Positions 1 through 7,306 of a stretch of 15,236 bases of DNA are shown piece by piece (the stretch's first letter is position 1; each line of letters begins with the position of its first letter). The notes under the pieces were generated by a model. That model saw only the letters and a program-made list of their open reading frames with translations. It was not told where the DNA came from and did not search any database. Origin of the DNA: Oscillospiraceae bacterium (lineage in GTDB: Bacteria; Bacillota; Clostridia; Oscillospirales; Acutalibacteraceae). Position numbers and translations under genes: made by a program. The DNA lies in contig JAHZCM010000017.1 in assembly GCA_019422905.1 (NCBI GenBank), positions 1 through 15,236 of the forward strand, given 5' to 3'.

Positions 1-26
1 AGTACTGACCCTTCTAGGGGCTGTGC

Positions 27-50
27 AAACCACTAGTTTACTAGTGGTTT
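27..50. repeat. Perfect 10-bp hairpin with 4-base loop
   Basis: AAACCACTAG (27-36) and CTAGTGGTTT (41-50) are perfect inverted repeats around TTTA. The + strand continues into a short T-containing stretch (GGTTTTGATT), so it could be a weak terminator for an unseen gene entering from the left. The minus strand has no U tract after it, so it is a poor terminator for the peptidase gene at 99-737. A relic end of a mobile element is another possibility. No gene is visible in 1-98. Confidence 0.5.
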
Positions 51-98
51 TGATTGTAGGCAGTCCGTTTCGCGGCCCGCGTGCAGTTCCCTGTAAAC

Positions 99-737
99 TC
101 ACCCAAGGAATGCCCGAAAAAGCTTTTCGCCGTCCACAGCGTCGGGGCGGCGGTGCTGAAAGCCGGTGCGCTCCGGATGGAACTGCACGCCGATGATACG
201 GCCGTTTTCGTGTATAAAGCCCTCGTTGATGCCGTCATCGCTGACGCAGGTTGCGCGCAGCCCGTCTCCGAGATGCCAAACCGCCTGGTGGTGAGCACTG
301 TTCACAGAAAATTCATCGTCGTAAAGCCCGCGCATAAACGGATGGCAGGCGCGGACCGTATGGATGTTGTCGCCCGCTGCGCCGAGCGCCTTGTGATGCG
401 CCGGATCAGGGACGTCCTGGATCAGGTCGCCGCCGAAAGCCACGTTGATCACCTGATGCCCGCGGCAGATGCCCAATACCGGCCTGCCGAGCGTGAAAAA
501 GCGGAGAACAAGCAGGATCTCGTCCTTGTCGCGGCTGTCGTCGATGCCCGCGCTGGCGGTATTCTCCTGCCCGTATAAGGCCGGGTTGACGTCTGCGCCG
601 CCGGGGACGAGCAGCCCGTCGCACCCGTCCGCGTCCGCCAGGCACATAGAGAGGACCGGCTGTATGCCGCAGGCGGTAAGGGCGCCCTCATAATTTGGAA
701 AATCGCCGCGGTTTCCGCGGATAAAAACCTTTTTCAT
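99..737 (-). CDS. Class I glutamine amidotransferase-like peptidase C26 (gamma-glutamyl-gamma-aminobutyrate hydrolase-like)
   Basis: 212 residues, a normal length for cytoplasmic C26 hydrolases of the PuuD type, which cleave gamma-glutamyl amide bonds. The nucleophile elbow GICRGHQ places the catalytic Cys at residue 91. The second part of the triad, VQFHPE, gives His187 and Glu189. An early LLVPGGADVNP loop (about 43-52) fits the oxyanion region of the fold. The start at 737 is chosen because GGAAAGGGG lies just upstream on the minus strand. A longer upstream frame would cross the divergent promoter region. The elbow reads GHQ rather than the GMQ I remember as more usual, which may affect specificity. 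The substrate cannot be told from sequence: spermidine/putrescine catabolism partners are absent, so PuuD itself is only one option. The gene stands alone, divergent from the carboxypeptidase at 854. Confidence 0.88.
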   Translation of the reverse strand: MKKVFIRGNRGDFPNYEGALTACGIQPVLSMCLADADGCDGLLVPGGADVNPALYGQENTASAGIDDSRDKDEILLVLRFFTLGRPVLGICRGHQVINVAFGGDLIQDVPDPAHHKALGAAGDNIHTVRACHPFMRGLYDDEFSVNSAHHQAVWHLGDGLRATCVSDDGINEGFIHENGRIIGVQFHPERTGFQHRRPDAVDGEKLFRAFLG

Positions 738-799
738 CAGAAAACCCCTTTCCGGATGGCCGAAAATTTGCAAAATATTTGTGTCTGAAGATATAGAAT

Positions 800-829
800 A
801 GTATAGCATGGATGTGGTATACTTTACAA
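800..829 (-). promoter_or_regulatory. SigA-type promoter for the C26 peptidase
   Basis: On the minus strand TTGTAA (824-829) and TATACT (800-805) are separated by 18 bases, with TGC before the -10 (extended -10). The predicted start is near 793, giving a leader of about 55 bases to the peptidase. It lies head-on against the + strand promoter at 815-823, and the two cannot easily be occupied together. Confidence 0.65.
815..823 (+). promoter_or_regulatory. Extended -10 promoter for the D,D-carboxypeptidase
   Basis: TGG plus TATACT (815-823) is an extended -10. The matching -35 position (795-800, AGAATA) is poor and coincides with the opposing promoter's -10 region. Transcription would start near 830, which rules out the upstream ATG at 812 as start of the protein and supports ATG 854. 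Confidence 0.55.
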
Positions 830-853
830 CAGAAATACATGGAGGCACGCGGC

Positions 854-1732
854 ATGGAGCAGAGGCGAAAAAAGGAAAATCAGGCGCGGGGACGGCGGAG
901 CGAAGCGGCGGTGCCCTACGCTGCCGATACGAGGGATGCGAGCGCCGTCAGGCGGCACAACCGTATGCTGCGCGCGGTTGCGCACCGCAAACAGGCGCGC
1001 ACACTTCTGACGCTGTTTTTCGGCATTGCCGCCGCGCTGGTCATTACGGCGATTCTGGCTGTGCCGCACGCATCCGCAGAGCCGGTGGAGGTCACGGCGC
1101 CCGTCGAGCAGGCGACGCCTGTGCCGGAGGTGCCGGCGTCGGACCCGGTCAGCTTCAGCGCGGATTACGAACAGCTTGCAGATTGGGAGCTGGTGCTTGT
1201 CAACGACGTTGTTCCGCTGCCCGAGGATTTTGTGATGACGCCGCGCCTTTACGATACGATTCAGGTCAATGCGAAGATCTACACCGCGCTGTGCGAGCTC
1301 CTCGACGATGCGCGTGCGGATGGCGTGACGCTTTGGGTGGCTTCCGGCTACCGGAGCGTGGAGGAGCAGGAGACGATTCTGGAAAACGCCGTGCAGAGCC
1401 GCATGCGGGACGGGCTGACGCGGGAGGACGCCTATGAAAATGCGCGTCTGACGATTCAGGCGCCGAAGCACAGCGAGCACCACACCGGCCTTGCGGTGGA
1501 TTTCAATAACGTGGCGCAGGATTTCGAGGAGACGGATGCCTATGCGTGGCTGCAGGCGCACGCCGCGGAGTACGGCTTTGTGGAGCGCTACCCGGAGGAC
1601 AAGGAGGATATCACGGGGATCCATTACGAGCCGTGGCATTACCGGTATGTGGGGCGCACGCACGCGGAGGCCATGCAGTCTCTCGGTATGTGCCTGGAGG
1701 AATACGTGCTTTACCTGAAGGGGCAGATGTGA
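854..1732 (+). CDS. Membrane-anchored D-alanyl-D-alanine carboxypeptidase, VanY/M15B family
   Basis: 292 residues. The start is ATG 854, with GGAGG at 841-845 eight bases upstream; ATG 812 and 839 lie before or at the SD. An Arg/Lys-rich cytoplasmic N-terminus of about 50 residues leads into one hydrophobic segment (LLTLFFGIAAALVITAIL), so this is a signal anchor with an external catalytic domain. The M15B zinc signatures are all present: SGYRS, SEHHTGLAVDF (first His/Asp ligands) and GIHYEPWHYRYVG (catalytic Glu and second His). The family removes the terminal D-Ala from peptidoglycan stem peptides. A linker rich in Pro, Val and Glu follows the membrane segment. No vanRS or vanHAX genes accompany it, so a housekeeping cell-wall role is more likely than glycopeptide resistance. 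It is monocistronic: a terminator follows the stop codon directly. Confidence 0.9.
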   Translation: MEQRRKKENQARGRRSEAAVPYAADTRDASAVRRHNRMLRAVAHRKQARTLLTLFFGIAAALVITAILAVPHASAEPVEVTAPVEQATPVPEVPASDPVSFSADYEQLADWELVLVNDVVPLPEDFVMTPRLYDTIQVNAKIYTALCELLDDARADGVTLWVASGYRSVEEQETILENAVQSRMRDGLTREDAYENARLTIQAPKHSEHHTGLAVDFNNVAQDFEETDAYAWLQAHAAEYGFVERYPEDKEDITGIHYEPWHYRYVGRTHAEAMQSLGMCLEEYVLYLKGQM

Positions 1733-1733
1733 G

Positions 1734-1779
1734 AAATCGGGGAAGGGCGCAGGAAAGCGCGCTTTTCCCGATTTTTTTA
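1734..1779 (+). terminator. Intrinsic terminator after the carboxypeptidase
   Basis: AAATCGGG (1734-1741) pairs with CCCGATTT (1768-1775). Inner G+C-rich pairs (GGGCGC with GCGCGC) extend the stem, and seven T residues follow. It begins two bases after the stop codon. Confidence 0.8.
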
Positions 1780-1808
1780 TTGCAAATTTGCGCTTTGGGA
1801 TATATAAT
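1780..1808 (+). promoter_or_regulatory. gltX: SigA-type promoter for gltX-glnS
   Basis: TTGCAA (1780-1785), 17-base spacer, TATAAT (1803-1808). It sits between the upstream terminator and gltX. The leader is about 35 bases, far too short for a T-box, so no tRNA-sensing control is visible. Confidence 0.7.
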
Positions 1809-1848
1809 AAGCCTTATATTGTATATCCGCAGGAATGGAGATGTTTTT

Positions 1849-3291
1849 ATGGTACGCACACGCTTTGCGCCGAGCCCGACCGGCTTCATGCATGTCGGCA
1901 ATCTCAGAACGGCGCTGTATGAGTATCTTGTGGCAAAGTCCCAGCAAGGTACTTTTGTGCTCAGAATCGAGGATACGGATCAGGAGCGCTATGTGGAAGG
2001 CGCGACGGATGTGATTTACGACACGCTCAGACAAGTCGGCCTGCAGCATGATGAAGGCCCGGACTGCGGCGGTGAATTTGGCCCGTACATCCAAAGCGAG
2101 CGTAAGGACATCTATAAGCCGTATGCGGAGCAGCTTGTGCGGGAGGGCAAGGCGTATTACTGCTTCTGCACAAAGGAGCGGCTCGAATCCATCCATGCGG
2201 AGGGATCGTTCGGCGGCTACGACCGCCACTGCCGTGACCTGCCTGCGGAAGAGATCCGGAGACTGCTCGACGCCGGTACGCCGTACGTCATCCGCCAGAA
2301 GGCGCCGCTCGACGGCGCGACCTCGTTTGAGGATGCGGTCTACGGCACGATCACGATTGAAAACAAAGAAATTGAGGATCAGGTTCTGCTGAAATCGGAC
2401 GGCTATCCGACCTATAATTTTGCAAACGTCATCGACGACCATCTGATGCATATCACGCATGTGGTGCGCGGCTGCGAGTATTTGACTTCTACGCCGAAGT
2501 ACAACCTGCTTTATGAGGCATTCGGCTGGGAGAAGCCAACCTATGTGCATCTGCCGCTGATCATGGGCAAAAACGAGGACGGCTCCGTCTCGAAGCTCTC
2601 CAAGCGCCACGGCTCGACGAGCTTTCAGGGGCTGATCGAGGACGGCTATCTCGCGCCGGTCATCACGAATTATATCGCCCTGCTCGGCTGGTGTCCGAAG
2701 GACAATCAGGAGATTTTCTCTTTAAGCGAGCTGGAGCAGGCGTTCTCCATCGACGGCATCAGCAAGTCGCCCGCCGTATTTGACTACGACAAGCTCCTCT
2801 GGCTTAACGGAGAGTATATCCGCCGAATGGATGCGGAGACCTTCCGGCAAAATGCGATGCCCTGTTACCGCGCGGTTTTCGGCGATGCGGAAAAGCCGTG
2901 GGCGGTGCTGGACGCGATTTTGCAGCCGCGCATTTCAAAATTCAAGGAGATTCCGGAGCTGCTTGCATTTTTCAAGGAATTGCCGGAGTACGGCACGGAG
3001 CTGTTTGTGAATAAAAAGAGCAAGGCAAACCTTGAAAACGCGCCGGTGATGCTCAAGGCCGCGCTGGAAACGCTGACGGCGGTTTCCGGCTGGAACGTGG
3101 ACGCGATCCATGACGCGCTGATTGCGCTGGCACAGACGCTCGGCGTGAAAAACGGCACGCTGCTCTGGCCGGTGCGCATTGCGGCGGCGGGCCAGACCGT
3201 CACCCCGGGCGGCGCGATGGAGATTCTCGCGGTGCTCGGCAGGGAGGAAGCGCTGCGCCGTTTGACGGTCGGCCTTCAAAAGCTCTCCTGA
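1849..3291 (+). CDS. gltX: Glutamyl-tRNA synthetase (GluRS)
   Basis: 480 residues, typical for bacterial GluRS, the cytoplasmic class I enzyme that charges tRNA-Glu. The N-terminus [19 protein letters not shown] carries the HIGH-type signature as HVGN (residues 15-18). The KMSKS-type loop is KLSKR (249-253). The GluRS hallmark [13 protein letters not shown] is present. A partial zinc-type motif is visible: CFC at 105-107 and Cys128 followed by Asp130. ATG 1849 has GGAG eight bases upstream, and translation from here gives the conserved N-terminus, so the open frame back to 1546 is not used. The C-terminal anticodon-binding domain is complete. It is followed after 52 bases by glnS with no terminator between them. 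Because glnS is present, this GluRS is expected to be discriminating (Glu only), but I cannot prove that from sequence. Confidence 0.97.
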   Translation: MVRTRFAPSPTGFMHVGNLRTALYEYLVAKSQQGTFVLRIEDTDQERYVEGATDVIYDTLRQVGLQHDEGPDCGGEFGPYIQSERKDIYKPYAEQLVREGKAYYCFCTKERLESIHAEGSFGGYDRHCRDLPAEEIRRLLDAGTPYVIRQKAPLDGATSFEDAVYGTITIENKEIEDQVLLKSDGYPTYNFANVIDDHLMHITHVVRGCEYLTSTPKYNLLYEAFGWEKPTYVHLPLIMGKNEDGSVSKLSKRHGSTSFQGLIEDGYLAPVITNYIALLGWCPKDNQEIFSLSELEQAFSIDGISKSPAVFDYDKLLWLNGEYIRRMDAETFRQNAMPCYRAVFGDAEKPWAVLDAILQPRISKFKEIPELLAFFKELPEYGTELFVNKKSKANLENAPVMLKAALETLTAVSGWNVDAIHDALIALAQTLGVKNGTLLWPVRIAAAGQTVTPGGAMEILAVLGREEALRRLTVGLQKLS

Positions 3292-3343
3292 GCGGGATAT
3301 TGGGAAAGTGAAATGGAAAACAGGAAAGGTACGGTTTACCCAT

Positions 3344-5035
3344 ATGAGTGAAGAGATGAAAAAAGAACCGGTCTCGGAAGAGATCAGCACCAGCTTTATC
3401 GACGATTTTGTGATAGAGGACATCGGCGAAAACGGGCGCTATGCGGGCATGAAGGTGCACACGCGCTTTCCGCCGGAGCCGAACGGCTATCTGCATATCG
3501 GCCACGCGAAGGCGATTTATGTCGATTTCGGCACGGCGGAGCGCTTCAACGGCATCTGCAATCTGCGCATGGACGACACGAACCCCACCAAGGAGGACGT
3601 GGAGTATGTAGACGCGATCAAGGAGGATATCCACTGGCTCGGCTACGACTGGGACGACCGCTTCTACTACGCTTCCGACTATTTTGAGAAAATGTACGAG
3701 GCGGCCGTGGAGCTGATTCAGAAGGGGCTTGCGTATGTCTGCGAGCTGACGCCCGACCAGATGCGCGAAATGCGCGGTGATCTGACCACGCCTGCGCGCA
3801 GCCCGTACCGGGATCGCCCGATCGAAGAGAGCCTGGATCTGTTTGCCCGGATGCGCGCCGGTGAGTTTGAGGATGGCAGAATGACGCTGCGCGCGAAAAT
3901 CGACCTCGCCTCCGGCAATTTCAACATGCGCGACCCGGTGATCTACCGCATCAACCATCTGCCGCATCACCGCACAGGGGACAAATGGTGCATTTACCCA
4001 ATGTACGACTTCGCGCATCCGATCGAGGACGCGCTGGAGCATATCACGCATTCGCTCTGCTCGCTCGAATTTGAGGATCACCGCCCGCTGTACGACTGGG
4101 TCGTCGAGCACGTCACGCTGCCGTCCAGGCCGCGCCAGATCGAGTTTGCACGCCTAGGCATCAACAACACGGTCATGAGCAAGCGCAAGCTGCGCGCGCT
4201 TGTGGAGGGCGGCTATGTCAGCGGCTGGGACGACCCCAGAATGCCGACCATCTGCGGCCTGCGCCGCCGCGGCTATACGCCGGCGTCCATCCGCAATTTC
4301 AGCGAGCGCAACGGCGTTTCCAAGGTGAATTCCACCGTGGAATACAGCTTTCTGGAGCACTGCCTCCGGGAGGATCTGAACGGTACGGCAAAGCGCGTTA
4401 TGGGCGTTTTGAATCCGGTAAAGCTCATCCTCACCAATTATCCGGAGAATGTCAGCGAGACGTTTGAGGTGGAGAACAACCCGAACCGTCCGGAGGACGG
4501 CACGCGCACGGTCACCTTTGGCCGCGAGCTGTATATCGAGGCGGAGGATTTCCTGCCGGAGCCTGTCCCGAAGTACAAGCGCCTCTATCCAAACGGCCTG
4601 GAATGCCGCCTCAAGGGCACATACCTGATTCGCTGCACCGGATATAAAGCGGACGATGCAGGAAAGGTGACGGAGGTTTATGCGGAATACGACCCGGAGA
4701 GCCGCGGCGGAAATCCGGCGGACGGCAGAAAGGTCAAGGGCGCGACGATCCACTGGGTGGATGCGAAAACCGCAGTGGACGCGGAGGTCCGCCTGTATGA
4801 CAATCTGTTTACCGTAGAAGACCCCAATGCGGGCGATTTTCTCGAACTGCTGAACCCCGACTCCCTTAAGGTACTCACCGGCTGCAAGGTGGAGCCGAGT
4901 CTGAAGGCCGCGAAGCCCGGCGAGAGCTTCCAGTTTATGCGTCAGGGCTATTTCTGCGCGGATAACCGGGATTCCAGCCCGGAGCATCTCGTGTTTAACC
5001 GTTCCGTCTCCCTGAAAGACAGCTTTAAAAAATAA
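3344..5035 (+). CDS. glnS: Glutaminyl-tRNA synthetase (GlnRS)
   Basis: 563 residues, the usual length for bacterial GlnRS, which charges tRNA-Gln directly. [19 protein letters not shown], with HIGH at 51-54, is the GlnRS-type signature; the GluRS version reads PSPTG instead. The KMSKS loop is VMSKRKL (Met278-Ser-Lys280). The C-terminal half is the two-barrel anticodon-binding region of the GlnRS/eukaryotic-GluRS family. ATG 3344 is chosen because the protein then begins MSEE like other GlnRS. The SD is imperfect (AGGAAAGG at 3322-3329, a 14-base gap). GTG 3308 is an alternative that adds 12 residues. Many Firmicutes lack GlnRS and use GluRS plus GatCAB instead, so this gene is informative about lineage. 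Probably co-transcribed with gltX. Confidence 0.95.
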   Translation: MSEEMKKEPVSEEISTSFIDDFVIEDIGENGRYAGMKVHTRFPPEPNGYLHIGHAKAIYVDFGTAERFNGICNLRMDDTNPTKEDVEYVDAIKEDIHWLGYDWDDRFYYASDYFEKMYEAAVELIQKGLAYVCELTPDQMREMRGDLTTPARSPYRDRPIEESLDLFARMRAGEFEDGRMTLRAKIDLASGNFNMRDPVIYRINHLPHHRTGDKWCIYPMYDFAHPIEDALEHITHSLCSLEFEDHRPLYDWVVEHVTLPSRPRQIEFARLGINNTVMSKRKLRALVEGGYVSGWDDPRMPTICGLRRRGYTPASIRNFSERNGVSKVNSTVEYSFLEHCLREDLNGTAKRVMGVLNPVKLILTNYPENVSETFEVENNPNRPEDGTRTVTFGRELYIEAEDFLPEPVPKYKRLYPNGLECRLKGTYLIRCTGYKADDAGKVTEVYAEYDPESRGGNPADGRKVKGATIHWVDAKTAVDAEVRLYDNLFTVEDPNAGDFLELLNPDSLKVLTGCKVEPSLKAAKPGESFQFMRQGYFCADNRDSSPEHLVFNRSVSLKDSFKK

Positions 5036-5049
5036 GGATCTGATGCTTG

Positions 5050-5087
5050 CGGATGCCGGGGCGTATACCGGCGTCCGTTTCTTTTTT
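5050..5087 (+). terminator. Intrinsic terminator after glnS
   Basis: CGGATGCCGG (5050-5059) pairs with CCGGCGTCCG (5068-5077), ten pairs including one U.G wobble, followed by TTTCTTTTTT. It lies 14 bases after the glnS stop. Confidence 0.88.
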
Positions 5088-5118
5088 GCATAATTGTCAC
5101 CTGAATTGCAAAAATAGG

Positions 5119-5147
5119 TTGACGAATGGAACGACCTGTGGTACACT
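5119..5147 (+). promoter_or_regulatory. birA: Strong SigA-type promoter for birA-sORF-bioY
   Basis: TTGACG (5119-5124), 17-base spacer ending TGG, TACACT (5142-5147). Transcription should start near 5153, leaving a leader of about 105 bases before birA. I see no recognisable riboswitch and no BirA-type TTGTTAAC palindrome in that leader. Confidence 0.8.
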
Positions 5148-5261
5148 GAACATGAAAATTTTCAAAATACCGATTCAGGCGCGCCGAGCAAAAGCGGACA
5201 AAGCGGAATCCACGTCCGGAGGTTTGACGGAGCGCCGGTTTTGGACTGGAAAGGAATCCAT

Positions 5262-6245
5262 ATGCGCATACAAGATGCAGTTTTAGATTTTCTCGAAAAA
5301 AGCCGCGGGACATTTGTCTCCGGGGAAGAAATCGCCGCCTCGCTGGGCGTTTCCCGCAATGCGGTTTGGAAGGCGATTAAAAAGCTAGAAGAGGCCGGCC
5401 ACAAAATTGAAGCCGTGCCGAAGCGCGGCTATGCGCTCAGCACAGACAGCGATGTGCTTACCGTGCAGAGCGTTTCGCGCTGGCTGGAAACGGATTTTCC
5501 CGTGCGGCTGGATGTCCGCCGGGAGGTGACCTCCACCAATACGGTGCTGAAAGCTGAGGCGGAGCAGGGTGCGCCGGAGGGGCTTGTGCTGATTGCGGAA
5601 TCCCAGACGGCAGGCAAGGGCCGTTTGGGCCGAAAATTTCAGTCCCCGGTCGGCACGGGCATTTATTTCAGCCTGCTGCTGCGCCCCGCCTGTACGGCGG
5701 AGCAGTCGCTTTTTATCACGACGGCGGCGGCCGTGGCGGTCTGTCAGGCCGTTGAGTCCGTTACCGGGATGAATCCGCAGATCAAATGGGTCAACGACGT
5801 TTACCTGAACGGCAGAAAAATCTGCGGGATCCTGACGGAGGCCTCGATCGACTTTGAAAACGGCGGGCTGAACTGGGCTGTGCTCGGCATCGGCATCAAT
5901 ATTGCCGAGCCGGAGGGCGGTTTTCCGGAGGAGATCCGGGAGATCGCAGGCGCGCTGTTTGACGGCCCCTGTCCGGTGGAAATGCGCAGCCGGCTTGCCG
6001 CAGCGGTTGTCAGCCGTTTTTTTGCGCTGTATGGGTCGCTGGCCGACGGCGCCTTTATCGAAGAGTACAAACGCCGCTCGTTTTTGACCGGCAAGTCGAT
6101 CACCTTTACACTTGGAAATGCGGAATACCGCGGCGTTGTGACCGGCATTTCGGATGAGGCGCATCTGCTGGTCCGGCTGGAAAACGGCGAGGAACGCGCG
6201 TTTTCGGCGGGCGAGGTGCAGATTCACAAGGGATTTCAGGCCTAA
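5262..6245 (+). CDS. birA: Bifunctional biotin-protein ligase / biotin repressor BirA
   Basis: 327 residues, the length of two-domain BirA. An N-terminal winged helix-turn-helix (about 18-57, ASLGVSRNAVWKAIKKLEEAG) marks the DNA-binding class. The ligase domain has STN (91-93), the biotin/ATP loop GKGRLGR (118-124), KWVNDVYLNGRKICGILTEA (about 175-194, with Lys186 as the likely adenylate-contacting lysine) and GIGINI (209-214). A small C-terminal SH3-like domain follows. The enzyme makes biotinyl-AMP and transfers biotin to acetyl-CoA carboxylase BCCP and other biotin proteins; with biotinyl-AMP it represses biotin genes. ATG 5262 has GGAAAGGA six bases upstream; the frame opens earlier at a TTG (5241), which is less likely. 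Only 15 bases separate its stop from the small ORF that leads to bioY. Confidence 0.95.
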   Translation: MRIQDAVLDFLEKSRGTFVSGEEIAASLGVSRNAVWKAIKKLEEAGHKIEAVPKRGYALSTDSDVLTVQSVSRWLETDFPVRLDVRREVTSTNTVLKAEAEQGAPEGLVLIAESQTAGKGRLGRKFQSPVGTGIYFSLLLRPACTAEQSLFITTAAAVAVCQAVESVTGMNPQIKWVNDVYLNGRKICGILTEASIDFENGGLNWAVLGIGINIAEPEGGFPEEIREIAGALFDGPCPVEMRSRLAAAVVSRFFALYGSLADGAFIEEYKRRSFLTGKSITFTLGNAEYRGVVTGISDEAHLLVRLENGEERAFSAGEVQIHKGFQA

Positions 6246-6260
6246 AAGCGAGGGGAAGGA

Positions 6261-6440
6261 ATGACAGGCGGAAAACGGACGGGCTTGAAGGCCGATTTCA
6301 GTTTATGGCGAATGAAGGGAAAGCCTCATGCTGGGGCCCGAATTGTTGAAGCTAAGGCCAATTTCTGCTTGTGGCATATGAAAAAAGAAAGCGCGCAGTT
6401 TGTCGCGCGCTTCATGGAAGGGCAAGTGATTATTTTATGA
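6261..6440 (+). CDS. 59-residue small ORF with internal 11-residue repeat, coupled to bioY
   Basis: I do not recognise this protein. ATG 6261 follows an AGGGGAAGGA ribosome-binding site directly, 15 bases after birA. The 59-codon frame ends in TGA at 6438-6440, overlapping the bioY ATG (6437) as ATGA. The peptide holds two similar blocks, LKADFSLWRMK (residues 9-19) and AKANFCLWHMK (31-41), 22 residues apart. Consensus is x-KA-D/N-F-S/C-LW-x-MK, with aromatic and basic character and no membrane segment. At DNA level the blocks are 29-base copies with 23 matches; four of the seven differences across full codons fall in third positions, mildly favouring coding. It may be a leader or coupling peptide that opens the bioY start, a small accessory protein, or an RNA repeat that happens to be open. 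The bioY SD is weak, which fits coupling. Confidence 0.6.
   Translation: MTGGKRTGLKADFSLWRMKGKPHAGARIVEAKANFCLWHMKKESAQFVARFMEGQVIIL
6288..6382 (+). repeat. Imperfect direct repeat pair upstream of bioY
   Basis: Copy 1 is 6288-6316 and copy 2 is 6354-6382, 29 bases each with 23 identical. The shared core is AAGGCC-ATTTC-TT-TGGC-ATGAA. Their 66-base offset is a multiple of three, so both encode the same peptide block of the small ORF. Each copy also has short inverted ends (TTC with GAA), so an operator or RNA role is not excluded. Confidence 0.7.
6389..6412 (+). promoter_or_regulatory. GC-rich hairpin just before the bioY ribosome-binding site
   Basis: AAGCGCGC (6389-6396) and GCGCGCTT (6405-6412) form a perfect 8-bp stem with an 8-base loop. 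It ends four bases before GGAAGGG (6416-6422), the only SD-like sequence for bioY. There is no U tract, so it is not an intrinsic terminator. Ribosomes translating the small ORF would melt it. Confidence 0.5.
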
Positions 6441-6988
6441 AAAACAATAAGGAAAAGGTTATTCAGATTGTTATGGTCGGCGTTTTCGCCGCTGTTTTGG
6501 CAGTGCTTTCACAGATATCCATTCCGCTGCCGACGGGTATCCCGGTCACGATGCAGACCTTTGCGGTGGCGCTGTGCGGTTATGCGCTGGGCTGGAAGCG
6601 CGGCACGCTGGCAACGGCGGTTTACATCGCGCTGGGCGCGGTGGGCCTTCCGGTGTTTGCCGGCTTTTCCGGCGGCGTCGGCTCCCTGGTCGGCCTTGCG
6701 GGCGGTTACATCTGGGGCTTCCTGCCCATGGCGGCGCTGTGTGGCGTTGGCCTGAAAATGAATCATCGCGTTCTGGCTGTTGTGCTTGGCATAGCGGGGC
6801 TTGCGGCCTGCCATCTGTTCGGCACCGTTCAGTTTGCGCTTGTGTCGTCCACCGGTCCTCTGGAGGCGTTTTTGATCGCGTCCGTGCCGTACCTCATCAA
6901 GGACGTCATTTCTGTCGCGGCGGCTTACGGCATTGCCGAGGCGCTTCGGTTCGGCTTGAAGAAGAGCGGCCTGAACCTGGCGGTATAA
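6437..6988 (+). CDS. bioY: Biotin transporter substrate-binding protein BioY (ECF S component)
   Basis: 183 residues, the normal length for BioY, the membrane S component that captures biotin in ECF-type transporters. It is strongly hydrophobic with about six membrane segments. Family hallmarks are visible: the N-terminal region ending IPLPTGIPVTMQTFAV, the GYALGWKRGTLA turn, YIALGAVGLPVFAGFSGG, and a GGYIWGF motif. ATG 6437 is the start that gives a BioY-like N-terminus. Its SD (GGAAGGG) is 14 bases away, so translation probably depends on coupling with the small ORF whose TGA overlaps this ATG. No EcfA/EcfA'/EcfT genes are next to it, so it would use a shared energising module encoded elsewhere. 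Grouping with birA strongly supports biotin as substrate. Confidence 0.93.
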   Translation: MKNNKEKVIQIVMVGVFAAVLAVLSQISIPLPTGIPVTMQTFAVALCGYALGWKRGTLATAVYIALGAVGLPVFAGFSGGVGSLVGLAGGYIWGFLPMAALCGVGLKMNHRVLAVVLGIAGLAACHLFGTVQFALVSSTGPLEAFLIASVPYLIKDVISVAAAYGIAEALRFGLKKSGLNLAV

Positions 6989-7262
6989 TACAAGCAAAAA
7001 TGGAAAAGAGACGCGGGATCGATGGATCACTGCGTCTCTTTTTTTCTGGCGGAACATATTCAAGAAGCTCGTCAAGCGAGCATTCAAACACGGAGCAAAT
7101 GCGGGCCAAAACATCGACGTCCAACCGGGTCACTTCATTGCGGCAATAACGGTTGATCTGCGTGCGCTGCATTTCCGCGCGATGGCTCAGCTTATTTTTG
7201 CTGATGCCTTTCGCCTGAATCAGTTCGTCCAATTTGATTCGAATTGTGCCGTAATCTGCCAT
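6906..7262 (-). CDS. Small XRE/Cro-family helix-turn-helix regulator with aberrant C-terminal end
   Basis: The first 70 residues form a compact XRE domain: IRIKLDELIQAKGISKNKLS, then the recognition region QRTQINRYCRNEVTRLD, then LARICSVFECSLDELLEYVPPE. This matches the small DNA-binding proteins of about 70-80 residues common in Firmicutes. The start at 7262 has AGAGG seven bases upstream. In the zero frame the protein is 118 residues: after Glu73 it reads through the terminator stem and into antisense bioY, giving an implausible Ser/Arg/Pro-rich tail. A -1 shift at A-AAA-AAG (7044 down to 7038) would instead end at a UGA (7027-7029), giving 78 residues. Either an indel, a frameshift signal, or a tolerated nonstop end is present. 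It is convergent with bioY and divergent from the Spo0A-C-like relic. Likely autoregulated through the dyad at 7307-7321. Confidence 0.8.
   Translation of the reverse strand: MADYGTIRIKLDELIQAKGISKNKLSHRAEMQRTQINRYCRNEVTRLDVDVLARICSVFECSLDELLEYVPPEKKRRSDPSIPRLFSIFACIIPPGSGRSSSSRTEAPRQCRKPPRQK
7004..7045. terminator. Bidirectional terminator between bioY and the XRE gene
   Basis: AAAAGAGACGC (7004-7014) and GCGTCTCTTTT (7032-7042) are a perfect 11-bp inverted repeat. The + strand continues with a run of T to 7045, a strong terminator for bioY. On the minus strand the stem is followed by UUUUCC-AUUUUU, so it also ends the XRE transcript. The XRE reading frame runs through it. Confidence 0.88.
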
Positions 7263-7306
7263 ATCAGCGCCTCTTTTGTCTTGTTTTGCGGAAAGCGGTC
7301 GAATTG

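Noticed and set aside
854..1732. Vancomycin-resistance gene vanY
   Set aside because: The M15B motifs are shared by housekeeping carboxypeptidases and no other van genes are nearby.
1809..1848. T-box or other tRNA-sensing leader before gltX
   Set aside because: The leader is about 35 bases and has no T-box sequence or antiterminator stem.
3200..4111. Long minus-strand frames opposite gltX and glnS
   Set aside because: They mirror strongly supported synthetase genes, lack SDs and show no family motifs.
5152..5286. Possible leader peptide before birA
   Set aside because: The ATG falls at the predicted transcription start, has no SD, and the frame overlaps the birA start out of phase. A leaderless peptide cannot be excluded but is unsupported.
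6341..6352. AATTGTTGAAGC as a BirA operator half-site
   Set aside because: It only loosely resembles the Firmicutes BirA box and no matching inverted half lies at the expected distance. It is also inside the small ORF.
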